A stretch of 21,743 nt of DNA from a virus. Where the stretch lies: the IMG/VR virus record IMGVR_UViG_3300030060_008087, positions 1-21,743 of that record. One strand, 5' to 3'. Each line of letters opens with the position of its first letter. Positions within the stretch are counted from its first letter, which is position 1. Shown here piece by piece: positions 1 to 6,829 of the stretch. A model generated the notes under the pieces. The model worked only from the letters and a program-made list of their open reading frames with translations, did no database searches and was not told where the DNA came from. The position numbers and the translations under genes were made by a program.

Positions 1-638
1 TTCAAACACCATAACGTCCAAGCCAATTGGGAGACTTCAACGGAACCGAGACCGACTTCACTATTTTTTAAAAGTATGCCATTTGCCATAACGTCCCCAA
101 TGGCCGCCTCGGCTATCTGGTTTTCAGACTTGAGGCGCATATAAAGACGTTGATCCGTAACTGTACCGTTCACGATTTTCCAGTTGGCGTCCGAGTCTAT
201 CAATTGGGGGAGTGCCGCCTGTACCAAATCGACGTTATCAAACGTCTTAAACTTGTCGCTAACAATCGCCCTACAAATTGGGGTATCGCCGTCGAACGTT
301 CGAAGCATTTTATTTTTCGGCTCATTAACTAAAACCTTGTTTACGAGTGCATCGAATTCTGGCGAATAGTTTTCGTTATCGCGGAAACGTCGCGCCGATC
401 TAACGTCGATATCGCAATTGTTCGCCAGTTGGCCGAACGCTACCTCATTGGTCTCAAAGAACCGGGTAGGCTCCCCGTGCTCGGCTTCCATCACAATAGA
501 AGTTTTTCCCTCGGTCGTTTGAACCTGTAGGCCGTTCGTCGGAGCTATATAATCCTGTTTCCGGGCGGCTTGGTCGCTAATCGTTCGAAGAATAGATTCC
601 AGCGTTCCGGTTTTGTTTTCTAGTGTTGTATCTAGCAT
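1..638 (-). CDS. DUF932 family phage protein, 3' end outside the window
   Basis: The reading frame runs leftward from an ATG at 638 and is still open at base 1, giving 212 codons of a longer protein. AGGA about nine bases before the ATG is the likely ribosome site. Residues 113-135 contain a run beginning RTFDGDT and continuing with SDKFKTFDN, and residues 192-202 read NSEVGLGSVEV. Both match the conserved blocks of DUF932, a family common on phages and plasmids whose biochemical role is not established. The gene is the last visible member of a leftward group after the GP88-like gene, 99 bases downstream of it. It has its own candidate promoter and operator at 694-722. The family call rests on recalled motifs, not on a search. 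Confidence 0.8.
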   Translation of the reverse strand, partial: MLDTTLENKTGTLESILRTISDQAARKQDYIAPTNGLQVQTTEGKTSIVMEAEHGEPTRFFETNEVAFGQLANNCDIDVRSARRFRDNENYSPEFDALVNKVLVNEPKNKMLRTFDGDTPICRAIVSDKFKTFDNVDLVQAALPQLIDSDANWKIVNGTVTDQRLYMRLKSENQIAEAAIGDVMANGILLKNSEVGLGSVEVSQLAWTLWCL

Positions 639-664
639 GTCGTTTTTCCTATTTATGGCGGAGC

Positions 665-683
665 GGCGGCCGCCTTAATTAAG
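665..683. repeat. Two abutting perfect palindromes
   Basis: GGCGGCCGCC (665-674) is a perfect 10-base palindrome, directly followed by CTTAATTAAG (674-683), which is another. They contain an 8-base NotI site (666-673) and an 8-base PacI site (675-682). In the 5' leader of the DUF932 gene they could form a hairpin that also uses the flanking GCGGC and GCCGC. The natural role, if any, is unknown. Confidence 0.6.
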
Positions 684-693
684 CCGCGAATAA

Positions 694-722
694 ATCCTAC
701 TATGGGATAGTGGGATATTCAA
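694..722 (-). promoter_or_regulatory. Promoter with internal dyad operator, for the DUF932 gene
   Basis: On the minus strand TTGAAT (722-717) and TAGGAT (699-694) are separated by 17 bases. The spacer carries the dyad ACTATCCCATAGT (699-711, arms ACTAT/ATAGT). The same 13 bases recur exactly at 1501-1513 in front of the next gene upstream. The promoter is inferred from hexamer similarity and the operator from the recurrence. Confidence 0.45.
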
Positions 723-737
723 GTTTTTAAAAGTCGG

Positions 738-1469
738 TTATGCGGCCCGGGCAATAATCCCGGTATCAACTACAAAGCCGCTGTAATCTTTTTTTGCTGG
801 CCCTTTCGCGGACAATCCGACTATGCAGTTTTTCGCGTACACGTTCCGCAAGTCGGACTTATCCCCGTTTATCACGCGCCGGTTTAAAAACTCGGTAGGC
901 ATTGGTCCCCGGAACACAACGGCGACGGGAACGCCAGTATTCCAAGCTTTTAAAACTTGGTTTCGGTATTGGGGGCGGCCGCTGTAGCTGAATATTAATT
1001 GGTAGTTATCCGGGCGCGGCTTGGTGAGCCGAGCGGCTCTTTTCGTGTAGTCATAAAAGAAAGTATCCGGGAAAGCTTGCGGGATACCGTAATTTTCAAA
1101 GTCAATATCTGAAATAACGTTGAGCCTCACCACGGCTTTTCGGTTCGTTCTTTTCGCGTGTTGGTCGTGTAAATTTAACTCGTGTTTGAGAAGTTTTAAA
1201 AAATCGTCTTTCCGCTCGTGAAAGAATTGCGTTTTTCTTTTTCTAGCTTCGTTCACTTCCGGGTAGATTGCGCCGTTCCCGGTTTCTTTCAGGCACGGGT
1301 CCATACATCCGGCCGCCTTGCTCCCCGGGCAGGTAATCGAATCGGGAAACAGTGAAAGCGAAGCCACGTATAGCGGCAAGTCGAACGGGTTAAAAACGTC
1401 GTTTTGAGTCTTTTTAAGCTTGAGGTTAGCTTGCGAACGGTCTAGTAGTTTTTCGGGGTATTGTTTCAT
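738..1469 (-). CDS. GP88-like phage protein of unknown function
   Basis: The protein has 243 residues counted from the ATG at 1469. A GTG at 1478 would add MLT, but AAAGAG sits at a suitable distance only from the ATG. Residues 47-59 form a cysteine cluster (C47, C55, C59) after the run LSLFPDSIT. Residues 115-122 read RLNVISDI and residues 138-144 FYDYTKR. This combination is that of the phage gene product 88 family, in which a cysteine motif precedes an RLNxxSDI block and an aromatic YDYTK block. The family recurs in phages but its function is unknown; the cysteines suggest metal binding, which is inference. The start overlaps the end of the nuclease gene by 44 bases. Confidence 0.72.
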   Translation of the reverse strand: MKQYPEKLLDRSQANLKLKKTQNDVFNPFDLPLYVASLSLFPDSITCPGSKAAGCMDPCLKETGNGAIYPEVNEARKRKTQFFHERKDDFLKLLKHELNLHDQHAKRTNRKAVVRLNVISDIDFENYGIPQAFPDTFFYDYTKRAARLTKPRPDNYQLIFSYSGRPQYRNQVLKAWNTGVPVAVVFRGPMPTEFLNRRVINGDKSDLRNVYAKNCIVGLSAKGPAKKDYSGFVVDTGIIARAA

Positions 1470-1929
1470 TGTCAGCACTCTTTGTTATAGGTGTATCTGA
1501 ACTATCCCATAGTTTGGTGCTGTTTTCTAGCCAACAAATAAAATTTTTAAAATCGGTTTTGAGGTCAAAAATTAAGTCGGGCGCGGTCATTTTGATGTCA
1601 GAACCCGCAAGCTGTAACACACTATTCGAGCGGTACAGATAGCAAGCCGAGCCGGTCGCGTTTTGTTTTTCTGCAAGTACCCAAACCCGGGCGCATTGGT
1701 GACGGGTTGCAAAGCTTACTTGGTGCGGACTCAAATTTACTTTGTTGCCCGAGCAAACTTTTAATTCAATCAAGTGTAGGTTTTTTTTGCGGTCACAAAT
1801 TAAAAGGTCGGGGATGCCGGGCGTACTGCTGTTTTCTATCCGGGTCGCAACTAACCCAGGTTCTGACTCAATGCGTTTTTTCAGTCGTTTCCAAAAGCTC
1901 GACTCGTTCGCTTTGGTGCTCAATGACAC
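1426..1929 (-). CDS. PD-(D/E)XK nuclease, VRR-NUC/resolvase-like
   Basis: The product has 167 residues. Residues 36-57 run TPGIPDLL...LHLIELKV, giving the catalytic pattern P40-D41 ... E55-L56-K57 of the PD-(D/E)XK nuclease fold as seen in VRR-NUC and Holliday-resolvase-like phage proteins. SPHQ at 67-70 fits the conserved position after the ExK strand. The likely role is cutting branched or replicating phage DNA, perhaps before packaging, since it lies directly after terS. The longest reading begins with GTG at 1929, but GGAGAG is better spaced for a TTG at 1923, which would give MSTKANESS. Overlap with terS is 62 or 56 bases accordingly. The C-terminal 50 residues match nothing I recognise. 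Confidence 0.8.
   Translation of the reverse strand: MSLSTKANESSFWKRLKKRIESEPGLVATRIENSSTPGIPDLLICDRKKNLHLIELKVCSGNKVNLSPHQVSFATRHQCARVWVLAEKQNATGSACYLYRSNSVLQLAGSDIKMTAPDLIFDLKTDFKNFICWLENSTKLWDSSDTPITKSADNETIPRKTTRPFAS
1493..1529 (-). promoter_or_regulatory. Promoter and dyad operator upstream of the GP88-like gene
   Basis: Read on the minus strand, 1512-1493 is CTATGGGATAGTTCAGATAC. It matches 15 of 20 positions of the operator at 3135-3154 read on the same strand. GATAGT inside it (1506-1501) could be a -10, with TAGAAA (1529-1524) 17 bases upstream as a weak -35. It lies inside the coding end of the nuclease gene and 24 bases before the GP88 ATG. Confidence 0.4.
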
Positions 1930-2407
1930 GCTCTCCGAGTTGTTTTTTTAAATCGTTCAAAGCTTTCTCGACTTCCTCTTTGCTCATTTGGTCAATCGAG
2001 CCGTGACGGATTTCTGATTTGCTGACATATAGACCGGCTGCCATACCTCGCGCTTTCTCTGCTTGAACGGCCGCCCCAAAATTATTCTCCGACAATGAAC
2101 GGTCGCGAATGCGTCCGAGGTCGGCTAAATGTTGGCCTAACGTGACCCCGTACTTCTCATTTAGTTCCGCACGCCGTTCTTTTAAAGCTCGTACAATGTG
2201 AGGTGACTTTTTGGGGGAAAGCATTTCGTAAGCCCGGGTATGCGCCCCACTCTTCGCGAACCCCGCCTCTATCGCTAAGTTTTGCAGGGTCTCCATGTCG
2301 CCCTTCGTAGCGACAAGCTCTACAAATTTGATCTGCTTCCCGGTAAGGCGCGTATTCTCGTTGATGGCCGGACGGCCCCGGGTCTCTTTCTTCAAAGTTT
2401 CTGCCAT
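1868..2407 (-). CDS. terS: Terminase small subunit
   Basis: The protein has 179 residues. Residues 21-76 begin LTGKQIKFVELVA and include AIEAGFAKSGAHTRAYEML, followed by SPHIVRALKERR. This is the N-terminal helix-turn-helix region typical of terminase small subunits, the DNA-recognition part of the packaging motor. Residues 140-165 are charged and helical, fitting the oligomerisation segment. The large subunit is not in the window, so it should lie beyond one edge. The ATG has only a weak purine-rich site (CCGGGG). A cluster of short repeats 110-205 bases upstream (2518-2612) could be the packaging recognition site. The gene overlaps the nuclease gene, implying one transcript. Confidence 0.78.
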   Translation of the reverse strand: MAETLKKETRGRPAINENTRLTGKQIKFVELVATKGDMETLQNLAIEAGFAKSGAHTRAYEMLSPKKSPHIVRALKERRAELNEKYGVTLGQHLADLGRIRDRSLSENNFGAAVQAEKARGMAAGLYVSKSEIRHGSIDQMSKEEVEKALNDLKKQLGERVIEHQSERVELLETTEKTH

Positions 2408-2517
2408 ACCCCGGAGTCTAAATAAGCCGTTTTATCAAAGCAACTTTTCAGAACAAAACAAAAAATAATTTTTTTATTTTTTTTAGCCCCTATATGCTTT
2501 TTTGGATATTTTCAAAG

Positions 2518-2612
2518 TGGTAACACCATAAACGAGTGGTGTTCCACTAGTGTTCCAGCTACAAGGCCCATTGTATAAGGGAATGGAACACTGGTAACAG
2601 TGGTAACACCAT
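2518..2612. repeat. Cluster of six TGG(T)AACAC-type repeats beside terS
   Basis: TGGTAACACCAT occurs at 2518-2529 and again at 2601-2612, with TGGTAACA at 2592-2599 and TGGAACAC at 2584-2591. The same unit occurs inverted as GTGTTCCA at 2539-2546 and 2550-2557. AGTGTTCCA (2549-2557) and TGGAACACT (2584-2592) form a perfect 9-base inverted repeat. A/T-rich tracts flank the cluster (about 2455-2485 and 2613-2647). The arrangement suits a protein-binding array such as a packaging site or replication origin. There is no convincing gene in 2408-2701. Confidence 0.65.
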
Positions 2613-2676
2613 TTTGAAAAAAAACTTTTTACAAAAAAATATTTTTTCCCAGAAAAGTACTATACTGAAAGCGTAA

Positions 2677-2698
2677 AAAAGGGGCCGAAGCCCCTTTT
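2677..2698 (-). terminator. Rho-independent terminator, potentially bidirectional
   Basis: AAAAGGGGC (2677-2685), loop CGAA and GCCCCTTTT (2690-2698) form a perfect 9-base stem ending in a T-run on either strand. It begins four bases after the stop of the 123-residue minus-strand gene, so that gene is the natural client. It isolates that gene from terS. Confidence 0.85.
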
Positions 2699-2701
2699 CT
2701 C

Positions 2702-3073
2702 TCAGTCGGAGGCTTTCAGCCAGTTATCAATGTTTTCTAGAGTGTCTGTCATCCAAGCTAAACAGTCTGGATGCTCGTCTCCAAAATCCCCTGCTTCCAT
2801 TGGCTTGATAGACCGTTCAGTCACGGTAAACAAACCAATTGGTGTGGGAGGGGTTTTTCTGTCCCAGCGAAAGCCGCCCATGTTGTCCACGTATAGCTCT
2901 TCATTTTCGCCGTAAACAACGTAAATCGGATTTTTCTTGCCGCCCTTGTGGCGGTGTGCCATCCGAATCGCTGTTATCGGGTCAGTCGCCTTGGCCCAAG
3001 AGCCGTAATGACCGGCCGTTGATGCAAGGAAAGTGAAGCCGTTAGGCAATACATGATCGTCAGTGTCACTCAT
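2702..3073 (-). CDS. Unknown 123-residue protein, single-gene unit
   Basis: I do not recognise this 123-residue soluble protein. It has no signal peptide or membrane segment. It is acidic at the C-terminus and contains an aromatic/glycine-rich centre (residues about 50-72, IYVVYGENEELYVDNMGG). The ATG is preceded by AAGGAGG at good spacing. It is one of the clearest transcription units in the window: a near-consensus promoter with an operator over the -10 upstream, and a strong terminator directly after the stop. Being alone and opposite to the plus-strand cassette, it may be made early or be subject to repression, which is inference from the promoter. It could be a host-interaction protein. 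Confidence 0.8.
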   Translation of the reverse strand: MSDTDDHVLPNGFTFLASTAGHYGSWAKATDPITAIRMAHRHKGGKKNPIYVVYGENEELYVDNMGGFRWDRKTPPTPIGLFTVTERSIKPMEAGDFGDEHPDCLAWMTDTLENIDNWLKASD

Positions 3074-3134
3074 AGTGAACCTCCTTTTTTAGAATGTTAA
3101 AGAACTACCGGGCGCAACCCCGGCGAAAATTAGC

Positions 3135-3171
3135 GTATGGGAATTATCTCATACTTTTTTTAAAAAGTCAA
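3135..3171 (-). promoter_or_regulatory. Strong sigma70-type promoter with operator over the -10
   Basis: On the minus strand TTGACT (3171-3166) and GATAAT (3148-3143) are exactly 17 bases apart. The -10 lies inside GTATGGGAATTATCTCATAC (3135-3154, plus-strand reading). Its 8-base arms pair with one mismatch around a 4-base centre. This is the classic layout of a repressed phage promoter; it drives the 123-residue gene. Confidence 0.75.
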
Positions 3172-3182
3172 GTACTAATTTT

Positions 3183-3238
3183 TTGCACTTTTCCACTTGC
3201 ACCCATATGAGATGTATCATACTCTCCCATGTTCCCAT
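3183..3238 (+). promoter_or_regulatory. Probable promoter and half-site cluster for the plus-strand cassette
   Basis: TTGCAC occurs at 3183-3188 and 3197-3202. The second is 17 bases from TACTCT (3220-3225) and the first 17 from TATGAG (3206-3211). Half-sites matching the other operators lie across it: TATGAGAT (3206-3213), then inverted TCCCAT at 3225-3230 and 3233-3238. A separate short dyad GTATCATAC is at 3214-3222. I cannot decide between the two promoter alignments. Confidence 0.5.
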
Positions 3239-3262
3239 CAAAAAAAACGTAAAGGAGTATAG

Positions 3263-3520
3263 ATGGAAAATGAAAACAACTTGGTTTTAAGCACCAAGCA
3301 ACACGTCGAAATGACCGCTAATTTGACAAGCCTGCTGATGGATATATACGGGCTAGATGGACCGCTGGAAACAGAAGTCGATGAACACGGGAATGAGTCT
3401 TACACAAAAAACTCACAAGAGCGGTTCGATTTTTTTAATGATGATGCGGAAAAAATTTTGCGGATTCTTGGTTTTAAGTCTTATGCAAACCTAGAAGAGG
3501 TCGAAGAATGTTCTGGTTAA
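3263..3520 (+). CDS. Unknown 85-residue protein, first gene of the plus-strand cassette
   Basis: This acidic protein starts at an ATG preceded by AAAGGAG. No family is recognised. Sequence such as ERFDFFNDDAEKILRIL near the C-terminus suggests helices. Its end overlaps the next gene by 13 bases, which suggests translational coupling. It lies directly after the divergent promoter region, so it should be the first and probably most strongly expressed product of the cassette. Confidence 0.75.
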   Translation: MENENNLVLSTKQHVEMTANLTSLLMDIYGLDGPLETEVDEHGNESYTKNSQERFDFFNDDAEKILRILGFKSYANLEEVEECSG

Positions 3521-3849
3521 TAAAAAAGATACTCAGTTGGTTTGAACCCCCGCCCCGGAAGACGGATGACCGTCTGAAGAAAAAGGTCCGAGATCACCGA
3601 AAGAAGGTCGAAGCCCAGAGCACCGCTTATACAATTTGGTTTTCTGACTCTCCCGGTCATCAAGACGATTATTTAGAGAACATTCCAGAAAACAAGATGA
3701 TTGAGTTGTCGCATCGTTATGGTTTTGACGCAGAAGAAGTGATTCATTTTGGCGAAACTTTTATGTGGCCCGAGGGCATTGAACCGTATGACAACCCCCG
3801 CCCTACATCGGACGACGTTGTTGGCGGTTGTTACAAGGTACGAACATGA
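3508..3849 (+). CDS. Unknown 113-residue protein with amphipathic N-terminus
   Basis: No family is recognised. The N-terminus MFWLIKKILSWF is strongly hydrophobic with interspersed lysines and may associate with the membrane. It is too short for a confident membrane span. A very basic stretch follows (about residues 20-38, rich in K and R), then a neutral to acidic remainder. A basic segment directly after an amphipathic helix could contact membrane or nucleic acid; this is inference. Its stop overlaps the next start as ATGA. Confidence 0.7.
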   Translation: MFWLIKKILSWFEPPPRKTDDRLKKKVRDHRKKVEAQSTAYTIWFSDSPGHQDDYLENIPENKMIELSHRYGFDAEEVIHFGETFMWPEGIEPYDNPRPTSDDVVGGCYKVRT

Positions 3850-4028
3850 TCAAATTAGAACTCACCCTGTCCGAAGAACAGATAGAAGAACTTATTAAAC
3901 GCGCTGAAGCGGCAGAGAAAGACATCGATACGATCCTCAAGACGGTCTGGCTGATAATCGAAGATCTCAAAGAAAAGAACAAAACACTCGAAAACATCAA
4001 TGCAATTTTAAAAAAGGAGAAAAAATAA
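3846..4028 (+). CDS. Unknown 60-residue coiled-coil protein
   Basis: The ATG at 3846 overlaps the preceding stop in the form ATGA and is preferred. A TTG at 3828 would add six residues. Nearly the whole product is predicted helical with heptad-like spacing (LTLSEEQIEELIKRAEAAEK near the start, lysine/asparagine-rich end). A dimer-forming coiled coil is likely. No function can be assigned. The stop TAA overlaps the next ATG by one base. Confidence 0.72.
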   Translation: MIKLELTLSEEQIEELIKRAEAAEKDIDTILKTVWLIIEDLKEKNKTLENINAILKKEKK

Positions 4029-4438
4029 TGCATGTGACAATACCGGCTGTCAGTAAAAAGCTGACCAAAACAATGATGGAGAAAGGCAACCCAGATTGCT
4101 TCAAGGACTTGGCCCGTTTGGCGCGGGTGATGGGGATCGATTTTGATCTACTGTCGAATGGTGAGAAGAAAGAGCTACCGCTTCACTTCCCGGATGGCAC
4201 AGAGACCGTGATCCGATTCTACCGGGTCACTGGCAAGGGCGGTCGCAAGGACAAGCGGTACAGTATTCCTGCGACGGTGTTCAAGGCGCAGGCTAGTGCC
4301 GGGGATGTCATAGCTTTCAATGTGAAGGTCGATGACAACGGTGATGTAATGTTGTGTGCGAATGTGACGCGCAACCCGGAGTATACAAAATGGACCACGG
4401 ACGACATTGAGTTCGAGTGGACCAAGTGGTCGATCTGA
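4028..4438 (+). CDS. Unknown 136-residue protein
   Basis: The ATG overlaps the previous stop and AAGGAG lies just upstream. The first 55 residues look helical. The rest looks like a beta-rich domain with a conserved-looking stretch FYRVTGKGGRKDKRYSIPA (about residues 64-82) and a final FEWTKWSI. A beta-barrel or pseudobarrel nucleic-acid-binding fold is possible, but I recognise no family motif and make no functional call. Confidence 0.72.
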   Translation: MHVTIPAVSKKLTKTMMEKGNPDCFKDLARLARVMGIDFDLLSNGEKKELPLHFPDGTETVIRFYRVTGKGGRKDKRYSIPATVFKAQASAGDVIAFNVKVDDNGDVMLCANVTRNPEYTKWTTDDIEFEWTKWSI

Positions 4439-4448
4439 GGATAAATAA

Positions 4449-4790
4449 ATGACAAAGGAAATGGCAACACAAGAGGATTACGAAGCCTTGGAGATGGAGC
4501 ACGGCGGCACCGATTACCACAAATATTGCATCGTCATCACACAAGAAGACGGCGGCATGGGGATCGTAGGTGAGTTTGGCTCACCAAAGGACGCGGCGAT
4601 TTACTACAAAGAAATGATACAAAGGGATGAAGAGCCAAATGACGCTGTAATGATCCATCCGATAACTATGGTTTCCAGACTGTATATCCCGGAAAGAAAA
4701 GACGAGCTTTTAGTTCGGAACGAGGATGGCAACTACTACGTTGCAGACAAAGACATACACATCGGAAAAGGAGAAATAGATGCACATTGA
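4449..4790 (+). CDS. Unknown 113-residue acidic protein
   Basis: The start at ATG 4449 is supported by GAGGAT seven bases upstream. The protein is acidic and soluble, with no signal peptide. The first half has a compact alpha/beta look (YCIVITQEDGGMGIVGEFG). It overlaps the next gene by 11 bases. No family recognised. Confidence 0.7.
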   Translation: MTKEMATQEDYEALEMEHGGTDYHKYCIVITQEDGGMGIVGEFGSPKDAAIYYKEMIQRDEEPNDAVMIHPITMVSRLYIPERKDELLVRNEDGNYYVADKDIHIGKGEIDAH

Positions 4791-5076
4791 ACTGAATGAC
4801 GACCAAGTGGCGTTGCTGATGGACCTTCTGAATAGAACTATCAGCGACGTAAAATTCTATCGAGAAGAAGCAGAGACGGTTGGAAAAGACGGTGAGCGAT
4901 ATGGAGTCAACGAAGTTGGCTTGGGATATGCCGGTGTCGCTATGTACCAAGCAGAGTGTCGTTTGTTGGAGTTGCAAGAGACAATACAAGAACAAAGCGG
5001 TTTGGATTGGTTCATGAATCAAGCGACCCAACGCATGGAAGGTAGAAAAGCAGAGTATGACGAGTCATCCGAATAG
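4780..5076 (+). CDS. Unknown 98-residue helical protein
   Basis: AAGGAG precedes the ATG. The opening MHIELNDDQVALLMDLLNRT is the common start of small phage proteins that form helical hairpins. The remainder is also helix-rich and acidic. No family recognised. It ends the first half of the cassette, just before a structured 82-base spacer. Confidence 0.7.
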   Translation: MHIELNDDQVALLMDLLNRTISDVKFYREEAETVGKDGERYGVNEVGLGYAGVAMYQAECRLLELQETIQEQSGLDWFMNQATQRMEGRKAEYDESSE

Positions 5077-5112
5077 GCCAAGGCAAATACTCCTGCCTTA
5101 GAAGCGACGTGT

Positions 5113-5146
5113 CCCCGTCCGTCGTGGCCGAAAGGCGGGGATTTTT
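5113..5146 (+). terminator. Imperfect terminator or attenuator inside the cassette
   Basis: CCCC (5113-5116) can pair with GGGG (5137-5140). Inside, GCC-GAAA-GGC (5127-5136) forms a tetraloop hairpin, and ATTTTT follows at 5141-5146. The stem is interrupted, so partial read-through is likely. Another small hairpin, AAGGCA/TGCCTT, lies just upstream (about 5081-5100). It separates the first six genes of the cassette from the last five. Confidence 0.45.
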
Positions 5147-5158
5147 AGAGGACCAAGA

Positions 5159-5551
5159 ATGAGAAATGTCAACCGAGAAGATTTAACCACGTGTGACGAG
5201 TGTGGTCACAGAGATTATGTGGAAAGTATGACTTTCGTAGGTGATCACTGTGCTTGTTATCAATGTCAACGAGCAATAGATGAAGAGTCCGAACAAAAAT
5301 TCCAATCAAGGTTCCAACCCAAATTCAAAACTTTGTCGGTGCCGAGAGTGCTGACACCCGAAGAAATGGTCATCGATCAAATCGATAAAGAGATTTTCGA
5401 AAGAGAATGTCAAATCGAAAAGAATGGCGGCTTCGACTGCTATGACCATTTTGACGTCGAAATGCTTGGTGAGATTCGCGGCTTACGGCTAGCGAAAAAA
5501 ATTTTGGATTCACAAAAACGAGGAGAAGTGAATGAAAGCAGACCAACTTAG
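5159..5551 (+). CDS. Unknown protein with N-terminal zinc-ribbon-like motif
   Basis: The product has 130 residues with AGAGGA six bases before the ATG. C12-X2-C15 and C33-X2-C36 (with C31 also present) form a treble-clef or zinc-ribbon-like pair, as in small phage proteins that bind nucleic acid or host enzymes. The rest is charged and helical, with no recognised domain. Its end overlaps the next gene by 20 bases. Zinc binding is inferred from cysteine spacing only. Confidence 0.75.
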   Translation: MRNVNREDLTTCDECGHRDYVESMTFVGDHCACYQCQRAIDEESEQKFQSRFQPKFKTLSVPRVLTPEEMVIDQIDKEIFERECQIEKNGGFDCYDHFDVEMLGEIRGLRLAKKILDSQKRGEVNESRPT

Positions 5552-6413
5552 AAAAGGAATGATCTTTGAACGGGTTGTTCGAAGATTAAAAAAGCAACCC
5601 TTACCTAACGGTGCAAGCGTTATGAAAGATCAGTTGTTTGAAGTGGTAGAACATGAACGCCGAGAGTTGAATGGCTACGTTATTGACCAGGTTTTGATGG
5701 GTAACCTCATGGACAGATCCGGGGTCATGGTAGAAATGTCGGAGTTATGCAACCCGAAAGAGTGGCGACATCACGAGAATGCATTGTTATTCGAAGAGAA
5801 ACGTATCGTAGAGATATCGAGTCGCAGAGTAGAGTTTACTAATCACGATCCGATTGAGTTGGAAGCCACACAACGGGAGATAGAACCCGAGGAGGTCGGC
5901 GCGTCCACGGAAAAAAAGATCGAGCGGGCTTTGAAGCAAGTTGAAGCCCGTACAATGGACCAACGTCCGCGAAGCAATGTCGTGGTCATCAACAAAGAGA
6001 TCGTCAAAGCAGAGCCTGAGCCGGAGGTCATAGACCCTGATGTACAGGTAGTCGAGCAAAAAGATTACTCAAAGTACGGGTCGTACACGATTGACAACTT
6101 GGATTTGTTGGTCAATTCGTTTATGACACCCAAGATTGCACAGAAAGCAAAGCCCAAGGGTAACAGTCTGTATGTGATGGCTGTTGAAACAGATTGGGCG
6201 GCCTTTGCAGATTTGAAATACACCGTGAGAGAAGTCAGAGAAAAATCGATTCGCACTACACAGAGCGGCGGGTCGGGCAAGCTGACGTTTCAAAGGGTGC
6301 TCCATCGGTTGATGGAGGGGTTGGTTTGGTTCGGAAGTGGTAAACACAAACAGGCGTTGACAGTTTTTTTGCAACGTCGGGCGTTTGAAAAACAAAGAGG
6401 AGAAGAAAAGTGA
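5532..6413 (+). CDS. Unknown 293-residue protein, largest of the cassette
   Basis: AGGAGA lies six bases before the ATG. Three regions are visible. Residues 1-105 look like a small mixed domain. Residues about 106-175 are a charged, proline-containing linker (several EPE/EPEP runs). Residues about 178-290 are a helical C-terminal domain starting YGSYTIDNLDLLVNSF and ending in a basic tail. The layout suggests two domains joined by a flexible arm. No family recognised. The stop overlaps the next GTG as GTGA. Confidence 0.75.
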   Translation: MKADQLRKGMIFERVVRRLKKQPLPNGASVMKDQLFEVVEHERRELNGYVIDQVLMGNLMDRSGVMVEMSELCNPKEWRHHENALLFEEKRIVEISSRRVEFTNHDPIELEATQREIEPEEVGASTEKKIERALKQVEARTMDQRPRSNVVVINKEIVKAEPEPEVIDPDVQVVEQKDYSKYGSYTIDNLDLLVNSFMTPKIAQKAKPKGNSLYVMAVETDWAAFADLKYTVREVREKSIRTTQSGGSGKLTFQRVLHRLMEGLVWFGSGKHKQALTVFLQRRAFEKQRGEEK

Positions 6414-6829
6414 GCTACAAAGCTTATTTATTTGCATTGCCATCGGCAGAACACGTGGACATTTTGGATCATTTTTTAAAAGAAATGGATTGGCCTGATG
6501 ACCCGTGCATCGCGTTTTTAGAATTTTTCTACAAGTTAGAGAAAGGTTGGAACAAGACTTTTACGGATGGGTTGTTGGTCGCGGCTATCACAGTGGATCG
6601 TGGTGATTTGTGGGACGCGCTGTACAACGAAACAAAGTCGGTGCCGCAGGAGGAAGGCGGGTACATACCCCACGTACCGCAATTTGTCCGGCTCCATGAA
6701 GTACCAAGAAACCGTATTGACGAAAAAGGAGCAAATGGTTTCAGGTTGACGGAAGCAGAAGTAATAGAAGTCGGTGACGACAAAAACTGGGCAAATAAAA
6801 TAAAGGAGAAGATTGATGAAATGGGATGA
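6410..6829 (+). CDS. Unknown 139-residue protein, GTG start
   Basis: The GTG at 6410 overlaps the previous stop by four bases and follows AGAGGAGAAG, so the start is well supported. It is an aromatic-rich soluble protein (WPDDPCIAFLEFFYKLEKGW near residue 35). The C-terminus is acidic and helical. No family recognised. It overlaps the next gene by 14 bases. Confidence 0.7.
   Translation: MSYKAYLFALPSAEHVDILDHFLKEMDWPDDPCIAFLEFFYKLEKGWNKTFTDGLLVAAITVDRGDLWDALYNETKSVPQEEGGYIPHVPQFVRLHEVPRNRIDEKGANGFRLTEAEVIEVGDDKNWANKIKEKIDEMG

Noticed and set aside
2661-2698. TATACT promoter-like box just before the terminator, suggesting a tiny RNA
   Set aside because: No -35 at usable spacing, and only about ten bases between the box and the terminator stem.
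3828-3845. TTG start extending the 60-residue coiled-coil protein by six residues
   Set aside because: The ATG at 3846 forms an ATGA overlap with the preceding stop, consistent with the coupling used throughout the cassette.
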